From NCBI RefSeq assembly GCF_900182655.1, contig NZ_FXTC01000001.1:434001-498000 (forward strand): DNA of 64,000 nt. Direction: 5' to 3'. The position numbers and the translations under genes were made by a program. The notes under the pieces were generated by a model. That model did not search any database, had not been told where the DNA came from, and worked only from the letters and a program-made list of their open reading frames with translations. Shown here piece by piece: positions 9,439 to 19,429 of the stretch. The DNA is from Chryseobacterium rhizoplanae. Its GTDB lineage: Bacteria; Bacteroidota; Bacteroidia; Flavobacteriales; Weeksellaceae. Numbering within the stretch: position 1 is the first letter of the stretch; every line of letters begins with the position of its first letter.

Positions 9439-11166
9439 ATGGGAAAATTAGCAACTATTGATATTATCATATTCCTGATCTATTTCGTAGTGGTAGCTTC
9501 CTACGGACTATGGATCTATAAAAAGAAAAAATCTGAATCTACAGGAAGTAAAGATTATTTCCTGGCGGAAGGATCTTTGACCTGGTGGGCGATCGGAGCC
9601 AGCTTAATTGCTTCCAATATTTCTGCTGAACAGTTTATCGGGATGAGTGGCGAAGGTTTCTTTGTCGGAATTGCTGTTGCCGCTTACGAATGGATCGCTG
9701 CCCTTGCGCTGATCATTATTGCGGTCTGGTTTATTCCGATTTATCTTAAAAATAAGATCTATACCATGCCCCAGTTTCTGGAAAGAAGGTATAACAAATC
9801 GGTTTCATTGATTATGGCAGTCTTCTGGCTGTTTCTGTATGTTATCGTGAATCTTACTTCCATTCTTTACCTTGGAGCTCTTGCCATCGATACTTTATTG
9901 GGAGGAGAACATCTTCACGGGATTATGATCGCTCTTCTGCTTATGGCACTATTGATCGGTCTTGGAGGAATGAAAGTGATAGGATATACAGACGTTATAC
10001 AAGTGGCAGTTCTTATCATTGGTGGTTTTGCAACGGTGTATATGGCGCTACAGATTGTAGACCAGAGAATCAACGGAGCGGCTGTAGGAAATGCGCTGGC
10101 AGGCTTCAATACCCTGATCAATGAAGCTCCGCAGCACTTTAAGCTTATTCTTCAAAAACCTACAACTACCAGTACTACTTTAGCAATGCCTCAGAATCTG
10201 GATGTACAGAAGTATGTGGTGTTACCAGGTCTGGCCATGTATTTTGCTGGTCAGTGGATTGTTAACCTGAACTATTGGGGCTGTAATCAGTACATCACCC
10301 AGAGAGCTTTGGGTGCAGATCTGAAAACGGCAAGAACAGGAATTCTGTTTGCAGGTTTTCTGAAATTATTCATGCCTGTGATCGTAATGCTTCCGGGAAT
10401 CGCGGCTTACGTTTTATATTCCAAAGGACATCTTCCGGGATTCAACGGAGTGAAAGACGGGGCATACTCTGCAATTCTGGGGTTCTTGCCTGTAGGATTG
10501 AAAGGATTGGCCATTGCAGCGTTAACGGCAGCGATTGTAGCTTCGCTGGCAGGAAAAGTGAACAGTATCTCAACCATTTTTACATTGGATATCTATAAGA
10601 AATACCTTAAAACAGATGCTACCGAAATCCAGATGGTGAGAACAGGCCGCTGGGTAATTATTATCGCGATGATGACTGCATTGGCCTTCACCTGGACAGA
10701 CGTTTTAGGAATTGGTGGTGAAGGAGGTTTTACATTTATTCAGAAATATACAGGCTTTATTAGTCCTGGAGTTTTTGCCATGTTCCTTCTGGGCATGTTC
10801 TGGAAAAGAACTACCGGTACGGCGGCTCTGGTAGGAGTTATCTTAGGCTTTGTCCTTGCGATCTTCTTCAATAGCTTTGCGGTAGAAATTTTCGGAAAAG
10901 AGACGTGGATGTATACTGCTTTCACTTATGAAAAACTGGAAAATGGAGTGGTGCATACCATTACCGAGATTCCTTTCCTCATCAATATGGGATGGTCATT
11001 CTTTATCACGATAATCGCCATGATCCTGATCAGTCTTGCAGGTCCGAAAATTAATCCTAAAGCTTTTGCCATTGATGCTACGATGTTTAAAGTAGACAAC
11101 AGAACTTTAGTTTTGATTGTGATGACACTGCTTTTACTGACAGCTTTGTATGTAAGGTTTTGGTAA
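9439..11166 (+). CDS. Sodium:solute symporter (SSS/SGLT family), probable arabinose importer
   Basis: The 575-residue membrane protein has about 14 hydrophobic segments and the SGLT pattern: an amino-terminal helix, YFLAEGSLTWWAIGASLIASNISAEQFIGMSG containing the sodium-site region, and the YTMPQFLERRY motif. It should couple sodium influx to sugar uptake across the inner membrane. It is the last gene of the araB operon and begins 3 bases after galM, so L-arabinose is the most likely substrate. Related transporters for glucose, galactose or xylose cannot be excluded from sequence alone. Confidence 0.92.
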   Translation: MGKLATIDIIIFLIYFVVVASYGLWIYKKKKSESTGSKDYFLAEGSLTWWAIGASLIASNISAEQFIGMSGEGFFVGIAVAAYEWIAALALIIIAVWFIPIYLKNKIYTMPQFLERRYNKSVSLIMAVFWLFLYVIVNLTSILYLGALAIDTLLGGEHLHGIMIALLLMALLIGLGGMKVIGYTDVIQVAVLIIGGFATVYMALQIVDQRINGAAVGNALAGFNTLINEAPQHFKLILQKPTTTSTTLAMPQNLDVQKYVVLPGLAMYFAGQWIVNLNYWGCNQYITQRALGADLKTARTGILFAGFLKLFMPVIVMLPGIAAYVLYSKGHLPGFNGVKDGAYSAILGFLPVGLKGLAIAALTAAIVASLAGKVNSISTIFTLDIYKKYLKTDATEIQMVRTGRWVIIIAMMTALAFTWTDVLGIGGEGGFTFIQKYTGFISPGVFAMFLLGMFWKRTTGTAALVGVILGFVLAIFFNSFAVEIFGKETWMYTAFTYEKLENGVVHTITEIPFLINMGWSFFITIIAMILISLAGPKINPKAFAIDATMFKVDNRTLVLIVMTLLLLTALYVRFW

Positions 11167-11264
11167 ATGAATATGAAAAAGTGAATGGTCAATAGTGAAT
11201 TCGTTTCATTGTCAATTTTTAAAAATTCACCATTGACTGGCGAAGCAAAATTGACTTTTCACAT

Positions 11265-11295
11265 AAAAAAGGATGCTTTTTCAGCATCCTTTTTT
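11265..11295. terminator. Bidirectional terminator between the ara operon and araR
   Basis: The inverted repeat AAAAAAGGATGCT / AGCATCCTTTTTT with a five-base loop is flanked by A and T tracts on both sides. It can therefore stop transcription from the symporter on the plus strand and from araR on the minus strand. The two convergent genes end just outside it. Confidence 0.9.
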
Positions 11296-11300
11296 ATATA

Positions 11301-11987
11301 TTATATCTTAAACATAAATCCCCGCGAGATTTTTTTATTATATTTTTTTTCGTCAAAGCGATAAAGAAAAGATCCTTTTCTGGACGAGGTCATGTCCTTT
11401 TTGTTGGTATTCACAAGGATATCCATACTGTTGATCTTGCTGGTAAAATTCCGTTTGTCAAATTTTTCATCAAAAATAGCTTCATAAAGATTCTGAAGAT
11501 CCTTCATCGTAAATTTTTCAGGAAGAAGCTCAAACCCGATAGGTCCAGTGGAAGCTCTTCTCCTCAGCCTGGCTACAGCATCCTTTACCATTTCATTATG
11601 ATCAAAAATAAGGTCAGGCGCTTTCTGCAGTTCAACCCATTTTGCACTGTACTGCTCATTGATCTGAATATCTTTCTCAATATTGATCAGTGCGTAATAG
11701 GAAATAGACATGATTCTGGCTGTTGGCTCACGGTTAATTTCAGTATAACACTTCAGCTGTTCAAGATAAATATTTTCAAGACCGGTCAATGTACACAGAA
11801 CCCTGTTAGCTGCCTCATCCGAGGTTTCCTCACTGCCAACGAAACCACCCATCAGGGACCATTCGCCCATCTGCGGTTCAAAATTTCTTTTTACCAAAAG
11901 GATTTTTAGATTTTCGCCATCAAAACCGAAAATGATACAGTCAACGGCAACAAGGTGTTTGGGATATTGAGAGTAATCCTCAGTCAT
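11301..11987 (-). CDS. araR: Nudix-type transcriptional regulator of arabinose use
   Basis: The 228-residue protein has a Nudix fold at about residues 10-145 followed by a winged-helix DNA-binding region. This is the NrtR/AraR architecture known from Bacteroides, where L-arabinose releases the repressor from DNA. The Nudix box is degenerate: GGFVGSEETSDEAANRVL lacks the REUxEE catalytic glutamates, so the domain probably senses a ligand rather than hydrolysing one. The gene converges on the araB operon and is divergent from the GH127 run. Its own upstream region carries the same palindrome as araB, suggesting autorepression. The arabinose assignment rests on context and family. Confidence 0.9.
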   Translation of the reverse strand: MTEDYSQYPKHLVAVDCIIFGFDGENLKILLVKRNFEPQMGEWSLMGGFVGSEETSDEAANRVLCTLTGLENIYLEQLKCYTEINREPTARIMSISYYALINIEKDIQINEQYSAKWVELQKAPDLIFDHNEMVKDAVARLRRRASTGPIGFELLPEKFTMKDLQNLYEAIFDEKFDKRNFTSKINSMDILVNTNKKDMTSSRKGSFLYRFDEKKYNKKISRGFMFKI

Positions 11988-12500
11988 CTTTTATATTTTA
12001 CTACAAAGGTAAAGCTTTTATAGATACGATATTATATAAATGTGATTCTTACACTTTTAAATCCGGGTGATTTATTTCATTAAAATTATTCCTAAAGGAT
12101 ATTTTGGGAGGTAAAACCGTCATCAAAACCGGAAAATATCACTGAAATCAGGTTAATCATACATGAATGCAATGTTAAAATTGTGTTAAAATTAAAATGA
12201 ATATTGATAATAATCAAGAAAAGGGACTTAACGTTAAAAATACGATAAGGTATTTGCTATATCGTTGAAATTTTTGCCAAAACATATCCTGAGTTCATTT
12301 TCATAGGGAATCATATGATTTTAAGGTTTTGTTTTTCTGTCAATTAATTATCTTATTTTTTATGATAAGGTAGTGTGTTTTTTGTTATTTTCAGGGCTTT
12401 ATAGAAAGTTTTAAATGAAAAAATAAGTCAGATAGGCTCAGGAAATGTTTCGTATATTGAATCTTTCCTTTATTTTAGAAATGTTGAATTAACATTTATA
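11988..12500. other. Divergent intergenic region araR / GH127
   Basis: This 513-base region separates araR from the GH127 gene. Near araR it holds the operator candidate and -7 element listed separately. Further right, the inverted repeat ACGATA-N12-TATCGT (12242-12265) is a possible site for a second regulator of the xylan run. No protein-coding frame, RNA gene or clear TAnnTTTG promoter for the GH127 gene was found in the remaining bases. Confidence 0.6.
12004..12058 (-). promoter_or_regulatory. Putative araR promoter and AraR operator
   Basis: On the minus strand, TACCTTTG at 12004-12011 fits the TAnnTTTG -7 element, 17 bases before the araR start codon. The palindrome ATAAATGT-N7-ACACTTTT at 12036-12058 has the same length and spacing as the araB and transaldolase sites and lies immediately upstream of the promoter. 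Its position suits negative autoregulation. Confidence 0.7.
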
Positions 12501-14876
12501 ATGGCCCCGAAACTTTCAGTTATTTTATTATGTTTTGCCTCATTTACCTCAGCTCAGGTGAAGGAAAAAATCCATTATTTCCCTTTGGAAAATGTCAGAT
12601 TATCAGAGAGCATTTTCAGCAAGGCTATGGTGGCGGATCATAAATACCTGATGGCCTTGGAACCGGATAGATTATTGGCACCTTATCTTAAAGAAGCCGG
12701 ATTGAAACCCAAAGCAAATAATTATCCCAATTGGGAAAATACAGGGTTGGACGGTCATATAGGAGGACATTATATTTCCGCATTATCTCTGATGTACGCC
12801 TCTACAGGAGATAAGACAATACAGCAGAGAATTGATTATATGATCAGTGAATTGGCACGCTGCCAGAATACCTCTCCGGATGGATATATATCAGGAATTC
12901 CTGATGGAAAAAAAATTTGGAAAGAAATTAAACAGGGAAATATTCGCGCTTCAGGCTTCGGTTTGAATGACCGGTGGGTGCCTTTATATAATATTCATAA
13001 GCTGTATTCAGGATTACGCGATGCCTATTGGTATGCGAAAAGTGAAAAAGCAAAAACAATGCTGATCAGACTCACAGATTGGATGATGAATGAAGTATCA
13101 GGCCTTTCTGATGAACAGATACAGGATATGCTGCGCAGTGAACATGGAGGACTCAATGAAGTTTTTGCAGATGTTTATGAGATCACTCATGACCGGAAAT
13201 ATCTGAAACTGGCTCACCGCTTCTCCCATCAGACAATTCTGACTCCTCTTTTATCAGGAGAAGATAAGCTTACAGGACTTCATGCCAATACACAGATTCC
13301 AAAAGTAATCGGATACAAACGGATTGCCGATCTTGAAAATAATCCGTCCTGGAGTAATGCCGCTGATTTTTTCTGGCATACCGTTACCGAGAAAAGATCT
13401 TCAGTTATTGGGGGTAACAGTGTCAGTGAGCATTTTAATCCAGTCAATGATTTCAGCAGCATGATCAAAAGTATTGAAGGTCCGGAAACCTGTAATACCT
13501 ATAATATGCTCAAACTCACTAAAGAGCTTTATGCAACCCTTCCTGAATCTTACTATATTGATTATTATGAAAAAGCACTATACAATCATATCCTTTCCAC
13601 GGAAAATCATGAACAGGGAGGCTTCGTGTACTTTACGCCAATGCGTCCCGGGCACTACCGTGTGTATTCACAGCTTCAGACCAGCTTCTGGTGCTGTGTA
13701 GGATCCGGAATGGAAAATCACGCCAAATATGGGGAAATGATTTATGCCCGGTCGGATAAGGATTTATATGTAAACCTGTTTATCCCTTCCACATTGACAT
13801 GGAAACAGCAAAAAGTAGTGCTCCGCCAGGTCAATAAATTCCCGGAAGTCCCTGAAACAACTTTGATCTTTGATGCTGCAGGGAAGTCAGAATTTGATTT
13901 AAAACTGAGATGCCCGGAATGGACTACACCTTCAGAAGTAAAGATTCTGATCAACGGAAAACAGGAAAAAGTACAGCGTGGTTCTGACGGTTATTTTACC
14001 CTGACTAAAAAATGGAAAAAAGGAGATGTTGTAAAAATGATTCTACCGATGCATCTTTCTGCAGAACAGCTGCCTGACCATTCCAATTATTATGCATTTA
14101 AATACGGGCCTGTAGTGCTTGCCGCAACATACGGAACCGAAAACCAACAGGGACTTCTCGCGGACGATAGCAGAGGAGGCCATATTGCTCATGGTCCGCA
14201 GATCCCTTTAAACGAAATTCCAGTTATCCTTGGGAATTCTTCCGAGGTTGTCAATCATGTTAAGCCTTCGAACAATGGACCGCTCAACTTTGCCGTTACA
14301 GGGCTTTATCCGTCAGAAAAATTCGGGAAAGGTTTAGATCTTGTGCCGTTTTACAGTATTCAGGCAGAAAGATATATTCTGTACTGGCCACAGGCTGATA
14401 AAAACGAAATAGAAAATACATTGAAGCAAAGAGCAAAAGAAGAAGCTGAAACCAGAAAGCTGGATATGATCACCGCAGATAAGATCCAGCTGGGCGAACA
14501 GCAGCCGGAATCCGATCATTTTATAGAAAGCAAAGATTCCGGTACAGGATATATGGAAGATCGTCATTTTCGTGATGCCAAAGGCTGGTTCAGTTACCAG
14601 ATGAAAAATACCGGAAAAAATGCTTCATTCCTTTACCTGCTGTATTTTGATGCCAATAACAGCCGTACGTTGAATATTGAGATCAACGGTAAAAAAATAA
14701 TGACTCAAAATCTGGAAGGAAAGTCTGGAACTTTACCTCAATATCTGGTCATTCCAATACCGGATTCGGAAAAGAATAAAGAAAATCTTACGGTGAAATT
14801 CCTGACAGAAGAAAAACTAATGACCGCTAAAGTCATTGAATTGCGTTTACTGACAGATAATTACGAAAAGAAATAA
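12501..14876 (+). CDS. Beta-L-arabinofuranosidase, GH127/GH146 type (DUF1680)
   Basis: Enzymes of this family remove beta-L-arabinofuranose using a zinc-bound cysteine nucleophile. The 791-residue protein starts with a signal peptide (MAPKLSVILL to TSAQ). The metal site is recognisable: E329 and C331 in GPETCNTYN, and C398-C399 in WCCVGSGMENHA, equivalent to the Glu/Cys/Cys/Cys set of the Bifidobacterium enzyme HypBA1. A carboxy-terminal beta-sandwich covers about residues 600-790. It is the first gene of a tightly spaced run of six, and the esterase start at 14910 lies 33 bases downstream. GH127 cannot be separated from GH146 by eye. Confidence 0.92.
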   Translation: MAPKLSVILLCFASFTSAQVKEKIHYFPLENVRLSESIFSKAMVADHKYLMALEPDRLLAPYLKEAGLKPKANNYPNWENTGLDGHIGGHYISALSLMYASTGDKTIQQRIDYMISELARCQNTSPDGYISGIPDGKKIWKEIKQGNIRASGFGLNDRWVPLYNIHKLYSGLRDAYWYAKSEKAKTMLIRLTDWMMNEVSGLSDEQIQDMLRSEHGGLNEVFADVYEITHDRKYLKLAHRFSHQTILTPLLSGEDKLTGLHANTQIPKVIGYKRIADLENNPSWSNAADFFWHTVTEKRSSVIGGNSVSEHFNPVNDFSSMIKSIEGPETCNTYNMLKLTKELYATLPESYYIDYYEKALYNHILSTENHEQGGFVYFTPMRPGHYRVYSQLQTSFWCCVGSGMENHAKYGEMIYARSDKDLYVNLFIPSTLTWKQQKVVLRQVNKFPEVPETTLIFDAAGKSEFDLKLRCPEWTTPSEVKILINGKQEKVQRGSDGYFTLTKKWKKGDVVKMILPMHLSAEQLPDHSNYYAFKYGPVVLAATYGTENQQGLLADDSRGGHIAHGPQIPLNEIPVILGNSSEVVNHVKPSNNGPLNFAVTGLYPSEKFGKGLDLVPFYSIQAERYILYWPQADKNEIENTLKQRAKEEAETRKLDMITADKIQLGEQQPESDHFIESKDSGTGYMEDRHFRDAKGWFSYQMKNTGKNASFLYLLYFDANNSRTLNIEINGKKIMTQNLEGKSGTLPQYLVIPIPDSEKNKENLTVKFLTEEKLMTAKVIELRLLTDNYEKK

Positions 14877-14909
14877 AGCTGAAACCAAATTTAAAAACAG
14901 ATGTTTCCC

Positions 14910-16814
14910 ATGAAAAACAGAATTCTATACTTATTATTTTTTCTTGCAGCCACTTGCAGTTTTCATGCAAAAGTAAGGCTGCCTGCTTTGGTTTCAGATG
15001 GAATGATTCTCCAGAGAAATCAGGACCTGAAGATCTGGGGATATGCAGATGCAGGAGAAAAAATTAAGGTTAATTTTATCAATAAAGCTTATCATACAAC
15101 AGCAGACCAAAATGGAAAATGGTCTCTTATGCTTCCAAAGCTTAATGCCGGCGGCCCATATACCATGTCAATTAATGAGATCACTCTTAAAGATATTCTT
15201 ATTGGTGATGTGTGGGTAGCTTCAGGACAATCCAATATGGAACTTCCGATGCGAAGGCTGGTACCTCTGTATGGAGATGAAATTAAAAATGCCAATAATC
15301 AGAATATAAGATTCTTCACGGTTCCTCAGAAATACAATTTTAAAACTCCGCAAAATGATCTTGACGGTGGGAAGTGGGAAAGTACAAATCCTCAGACGAT
15401 ACTTGATTTTTCTGGGGTTGCCTATTTCTTTGCCAAAGAACTGAATGAAAAAAATAAAGTCCCTGTAGGAATCATTCATACCAGTCTTGGAGGTTCTCCG
15501 GTTCAGGCCTGGATGGATGAAAAAACATTGAAAAAATATCCGGAATACCTGGCTGAAGCAGAAAAATGGAAAAACGATGATTTGATACAATCTACAGAAT
15601 CCCAGGAAAGATCATTAAGCAAAGCATGGTATGCAGAGCTGGATCAGAGTGATATTGGCTTCAATCAGCATTGGGAAAAAGATAACGCTAATGATTCCGG
15701 ATGGAAAACCCTGATGGTTCCGGGATCATGGGAAGATCAGGAAGGTCCGTTTGATGGTTCGGTATGGTTGCGTAAAGAAATTATTCTTCCTAAAGGTGCA
15801 GACCAGAAAACAGCATTTTTAAATCTGGGAAGAATAAAAGATGCTGATGTTACTTACATTAACGGAATTAAAGTAGGAAATGTAACCTATGAATATCCGC
15901 CACGCTGGTATGACATTCCGAAGGGTGTTTTAAAAGAAGGAAAAAATATCATTACAGTAAGAGTCATTAATGGCAGCGGAAAAGGACAGTTTATTGCTGA
16001 TAAACCGTATTATTTTGAAATCGACGGACAAAAAACAGACCTTAAAGGTGAGTGGAAATATAAAATAGGAGCAAAAATGGAAAAAATGGCTCCCGGACAA
16101 ACATTTATCCGCTGGAAACCGGTAGGGCTTTACAATGCGATGATTAATCCGCTGATCAATTATAAAATCAAAGGATTTATCTGGTATCAGGGTGAAAGCA
16201 ATACAGGAGTTCCAAAAGAATACGGAGATTTGTTGTCGACAATGATCTCAGACTGGCGTTCAAAATGGAACAAAAAAGATATGCCATTCCTGATTGTACA
16301 GCTGGCTAATTTTATGGAGAAAAAAGATGAACCTCTGGATAGTGGTTGGGCAGAATTGAGAGAGCAGCAGAGACAGGTTTCCCTCAATGTTCCTTATACG
16401 GGACTTGCTGTAGCCATTGATTTGGGTGAATGGAATGACATTCATCCCTTAAATAAAAAAACAGTGGGTGACAGGCTTGCTTTACAGGCCCTGAAAGTTG
16501 GTGAAGGCAAAAAAATCATTGCTGACGGACCCGTTTATCAGTCGATGAAAACAGAAGGAAATACCATTATCCTATATTTTAAACCCGGAACGGATGATCT
16601 GGTACAGGGAAGCCTTACAGGTTTTGCTATACAGCAGAAAAATGGCAGCTACCAGTGGGCAAAAGCAGAAGCAAAAGGAAATAAAGTGATGGTATGGAAT
16701 GATCAGGTTACAAGCCCTGTCAATGTACGCTACGATTGGGCAGATAACCCGGACGGCAATCTTAAAAACAAAAGCGGGCTTCCTGCTTCACCTTTTACAA
16801 CAGAAAAAAAATAA
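14910..16814 (+). CDS. Secreted SGNH carbohydrate esterase (sialate O-acetylesterase family)
   Basis: This is an acetylesterase-type hydrolase, here most likely removing acetyl groups from xylan. The ATG at 14910 is preferred to 14901 because MKNRILYLLFFLAATCSFHA forms a clean signal peptide. The SGNH blocks are visible: ASGQSNMELPM with the nucleophile Ser, IWYQGESNTG, and EWNDIHPLNKK with the catalytic Asp and His. A galactose-binding-like beta-sandwich is inserted between the first two blocks, at about residues 230-370. Proteins annotated as sialate esterases in plant-polysaccharide loci often act on acetylxylan, and the neighbours support that, but the ester target is an inference. Confidence 0.9.
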   Translation: MKNRILYLLFFLAATCSFHAKVRLPALVSDGMILQRNQDLKIWGYADAGEKIKVNFINKAYHTTADQNGKWSLMLPKLNAGGPYTMSINEITLKDILIGDVWVASGQSNMELPMRRLVPLYGDEIKNANNQNIRFFTVPQKYNFKTPQNDLDGGKWESTNPQTILDFSGVAYFFAKELNEKNKVPVGIIHTSLGGSPVQAWMDEKTLKKYPEYLAEAEKWKNDDLIQSTESQERSLSKAWYAELDQSDIGFNQHWEKDNANDSGWKTLMVPGSWEDQEGPFDGSVWLRKEIILPKGADQKTAFLNLGRIKDADVTYINGIKVGNVTYEYPPRWYDIPKGVLKEGKNIITVRVINGSGKGQFIADKPYYFEIDGQKTDLKGEWKYKIGAKMEKMAPGQTFIRWKPVGLYNAMINPLINYKIKGFIWYQGESNTGVPKEYGDLLSTMISDWRSKWNKKDMPFLIVQLANFMEKKDEPLDSGWAELREQQRQVSLNVPYTGLAVAIDLGEWNDIHPLNKKTVGDRLALQALKVGEGKKIIADGPVYQSMKTEGNTIILYFKPGTDDLVQGSLTGFAIQQKNGSYQWAKAEAKGNKVMVWNDQVTSPVNVRYDWADNPDGNLKNKSGLPASPFTTEKK

Positions 16815-16842
16815 TTTAACATAGAAAACCTTATCAAAATCA

Positions 16843-18288
16843 ATGGATAAACAGCCACAAAAAATATCGGTAGTAGAGAAAGTAGGGTATAGCCTGGGAG
16901 ATCTGGCGGCCAACCTTGTTTTTCAGACCTTGGTAACCTACCTTACTTATTTTTATACAGATATTTACGGACTCAAAGCAGAAGATGCTTCTGTCATTAC
17001 CCTTACTGTAGGTTTAATTGCCGGGTTTAGCTTTAATCCGCTTATCGGAGCACTGGCAGACCGTACAAGTTCACGATGGGGGAAATTCCGTCCATGGATT
17101 TTATTTACTGCTGTACCGCTTGGTATTGCAGCACTTTTGGCCTTCAGCACGCCTCACTTTTCCTATCAGGGTAAAATGATCTATGCTGCGGTTACCTATT
17201 CATTATTACTGTTATTGTATGCATCCAATAACTTACCATATGCTGCTTTGAGCGGTGTTATTACAGGGGATATGGGGGAAAGAAACAGTATTTCTTCGTA
17301 CCGTTTTGTAGCTGTGATGTTCGCACAGTTCTTTGTACAGGTATTTATGTTGCCTATCATTCTATATGTAGGACACGGAGATAAAGCACAGGGAATCGAG
17401 ACCGTTATGACATGGCTGGCGGTGATCGGATCCATCATGCTCCTGATTACCTTTTTTACAACTAAAGAAAGAATCATTCCCAAGCCGGAGCAGAAATCAA
17501 GTCTGAAAGAAGATTTAAAAGATTTATTCCAAAACAGGCCATGGATCATTATGCTGACAGTAACAGCATTTATATTTATCACACTGGCTATGAAAGGGGG
17601 ATCTTATGTATATTATTTTAACAACTATGTGGATGAGCGTGCACTCAAAAGTTTTATTTCACCCATTACAGCATTTTTTAATTCTGCAGGGATGAATTTC
17701 TTTGGGGAAGACCCAAAGTCTGCAGGTTTCGGATTGTTTAATGCAGGAGGAATTGTGATGATGATCGTAGGGATTACCTTCTCTAAAAAACTGGCAGACC
17801 GCTTTGGAAAGCGTGACACTTTTATAGCGTCATTATTCATTTCTACCTTGTTTGTCCTTGCTTTTATATTCTATCCTCCGAAAGCAGTGGGGATTATGTT
17901 TTTATCACAGGTTTTACATGGCTTCTTTTACGGAATCAGCACACCGCTTTTGTGGGCTATGATTGCTGATGTGGCTGACTATTCGGAGTGGAAAAACAAC
18001 CGCAGGGCAACCGCTATTATCTTTTCTGCCATGATGGTAGGATTGAAAGTTGGTCTCAGCATCGGAAGCTCTCTGGTCGCTTTGATCATCGGAAAATATG
18101 GATACATTTCTGTACATGGAAATGAACAGGTGATTCAGCCTGAAACAGTGGCAGCAGGAGCTAAAATGCTGGTGAGTATTTTCCCGTCCATACCGTTTTT
18201 CATTGCATGCGGACTGCTTTTATTTTATAAAATCAACAAAAAAATGGAAGTTCAGATTGAAAAAGATCTGGCTGAAAGAAGAAAATAA
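16843..18288 (+). CDS. GPH-family sugar:cation symporter (MFS)
   Basis: The 481-residue inner-membrane protein has about 12 hydrophobic segments. The amino terminus KVGYSLGDLAANLVFQT and the loop ADRTSSRWGKFRPW are signatures of the glycoside-pentoside-hexuronide symporters (MelB and XynP relatives). A long central insert contains a predicted extra-membrane stretch at about residues 260-295. Located between the acetylesterase and the xylanase, it probably imports xylo- or arabino-oligosaccharides for the cytoplasmic GH43 enzyme. It ends 10 bases before the xylanase start. Confidence 0.92.
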   Translation: MDKQPQKISVVEKVGYSLGDLAANLVFQTLVTYLTYFYTDIYGLKAEDASVITLTVGLIAGFSFNPLIGALADRTSSRWGKFRPWILFTAVPLGIAALLAFSTPHFSYQGKMIYAAVTYSLLLLLYASNNLPYAALSGVITGDMGERNSISSYRFVAVMFAQFFVQVFMLPIILYVGHGDKAQGIETVMTWLAVIGSIMLLITFFTTKERIIPKPEQKSSLKEDLKDLFQNRPWIIMLTVTAFIFITLAMKGGSYVYYFNNYVDERALKSFISPITAFFNSAGMNFFGEDPKSAGFGLFNAGGIVMMIVGITFSKKLADRFGKRDTFIASLFISTLFVLAFIFYPPKAVGIMFLSQVLHGFFYGISTPLLWAMIADVADYSEWKNNRRATAIIFSAMMVGLKVGLSIGSSLVALIIGKYGYISVHGNEQVIQPETVAAGAKMLVSIFPSIPFFIACGLLLFYKINKKMEVQIEKDLAERRK

Positions 18289-18298
18289 AACGATTACT

Positions 18299-19408
18299 AT
18301 GAAACGTATTTTAATTGGTTTGGCGGCTATTACCGTTTCCGGGCTGTCGGCGCAGAAATCCGACGTTACTTTAAAAAAAGCATTTCAGGACAAATTCTAT
18401 ATCGGGACCGCTATGAATCTTCCTCAGATTGCCGGAACAGATCAGAAAGCAGCAGCTATTATCAAAAAACAATTCAGCTCTATTGTGGCCGAAAACTGCA
18501 TGAAATCGATGTTTCTGCAGCCTCAGGAAGGGAAGTTCTTTTTTGATGATGCTGATAAATTTGTTGATTTCGGGATGAAAAACAATATGTTCATCATCGG
18601 ACATACATTAATCTGGCATTCCCAGCTTCCAAAATGGTTTTTTACAGACAGCAACGGAAAGGATGTTTCTGCGGAAGTATTGAAACAGCGCATGAAAAAC
18701 CACATTACAACCGTAGTTTCCCGTTACAAGGGAAAAGTAAAAGGATGGGATGTGGTGAATGAGGCCATCCTTGAAGACGGATCCTATAGAAAAAGTAAAT
18801 TTTACGAAATCCTGGGTGAAGATTTTATTCCTTTGGCATTTCAGTATGCGCAGGAAGCCGATCCCAATGCTGAATTATATTACAACGATTATAATGAATG
18901 GTATCCGGAAAAGGTAAAAACCGTTATTAAAATGGTTGAGAAACTTAAATCAAAAGGAATTCGTATTGATGGGGTAGGAATGCAGGCTCATGTCGGGATG
19001 GATAACCCTTCTATAGATGAATATGAAAAAGCAATTCTGGCGTATTCCAGTGCAGGAGTTAAGGTCAATATTACAGAGCTGGAAATTAGTGCACTGCCTT
19101 CTCCTTGGGGAAGCTCTGCCAATGTTTCGGACACTGTTGCCTATCAGAAAGAAATGAATCCTTACACCACAGGACTTCCCAAAGAAGTAGAAATGAAGTG
19201 GGAAAAACGTTACCTTGATTTCTTTGGCCTGTTTTTGAAACAAAAAGACAAAATAAGAAGGGTAACCTTATGGGGTGTTACCGATAAGCAGTCCTGGAAA
19301 AATGATTTCCCGGTGAAAGGGAGAACAGATTATCCGTTACTGTTTGACAGGAAAGACAAGGAAAAACCTGTAGTACAAAAAATAATAAAGCTGGCAGAGA
19401 AAAATTAA
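18299..19408 (+). CDS. Endo-1,4-beta-xylanase, GH10
   Basis: The enzyme cuts the beta-1,4-xylan backbone with retention of configuration. The frame extends upstream to 18203 inside the symporter gene, but the ATG at 18299 begins a proper signal peptide (MKRILIGLAAITVSGLSAQ). The mature domain is a complete GH10 barrel of about 350 residues. The acid/base is E155 in DVVNEAIL and the nucleophile is E260 in ITELEIS. There is no added carbohydrate-binding module. The protein is probably periplasmic or surface-exposed and supplies oligomers to the neighbouring GH67, esterase and symporter. Confidence 0.96.
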   Translation: MKRILIGLAAITVSGLSAQKSDVTLKKAFQDKFYIGTAMNLPQIAGTDQKAAAIIKKQFSSIVAENCMKSMFLQPQEGKFFFDDADKFVDFGMKNNMFIIGHTLIWHSQLPKWFFTDSNGKDVSAEVLKQRMKNHITTVVSRYKGKVKGWDVVNEAILEDGSYRKSKFYEILGEDFIPLAFQYAQEADPNAELYYNDYNEWYPEKVKTVIKMVEKLKSKGIRIDGVGMQAHVGMDNPSIDEYEKAILAYSSAGVKVNITELEISALPSPWGSSANVSDTVAYQKEMNPYTTGLPKEVEMKWEKRYLDFFGLFLKQKDKIRRVTLWGVTDKQSWKNDFPVKGRTDYPLLFDRKDKEKPVVQKIIKLAEKN

Positions 19409-19429
19409 AATCAATAGAATTTTTACTTA

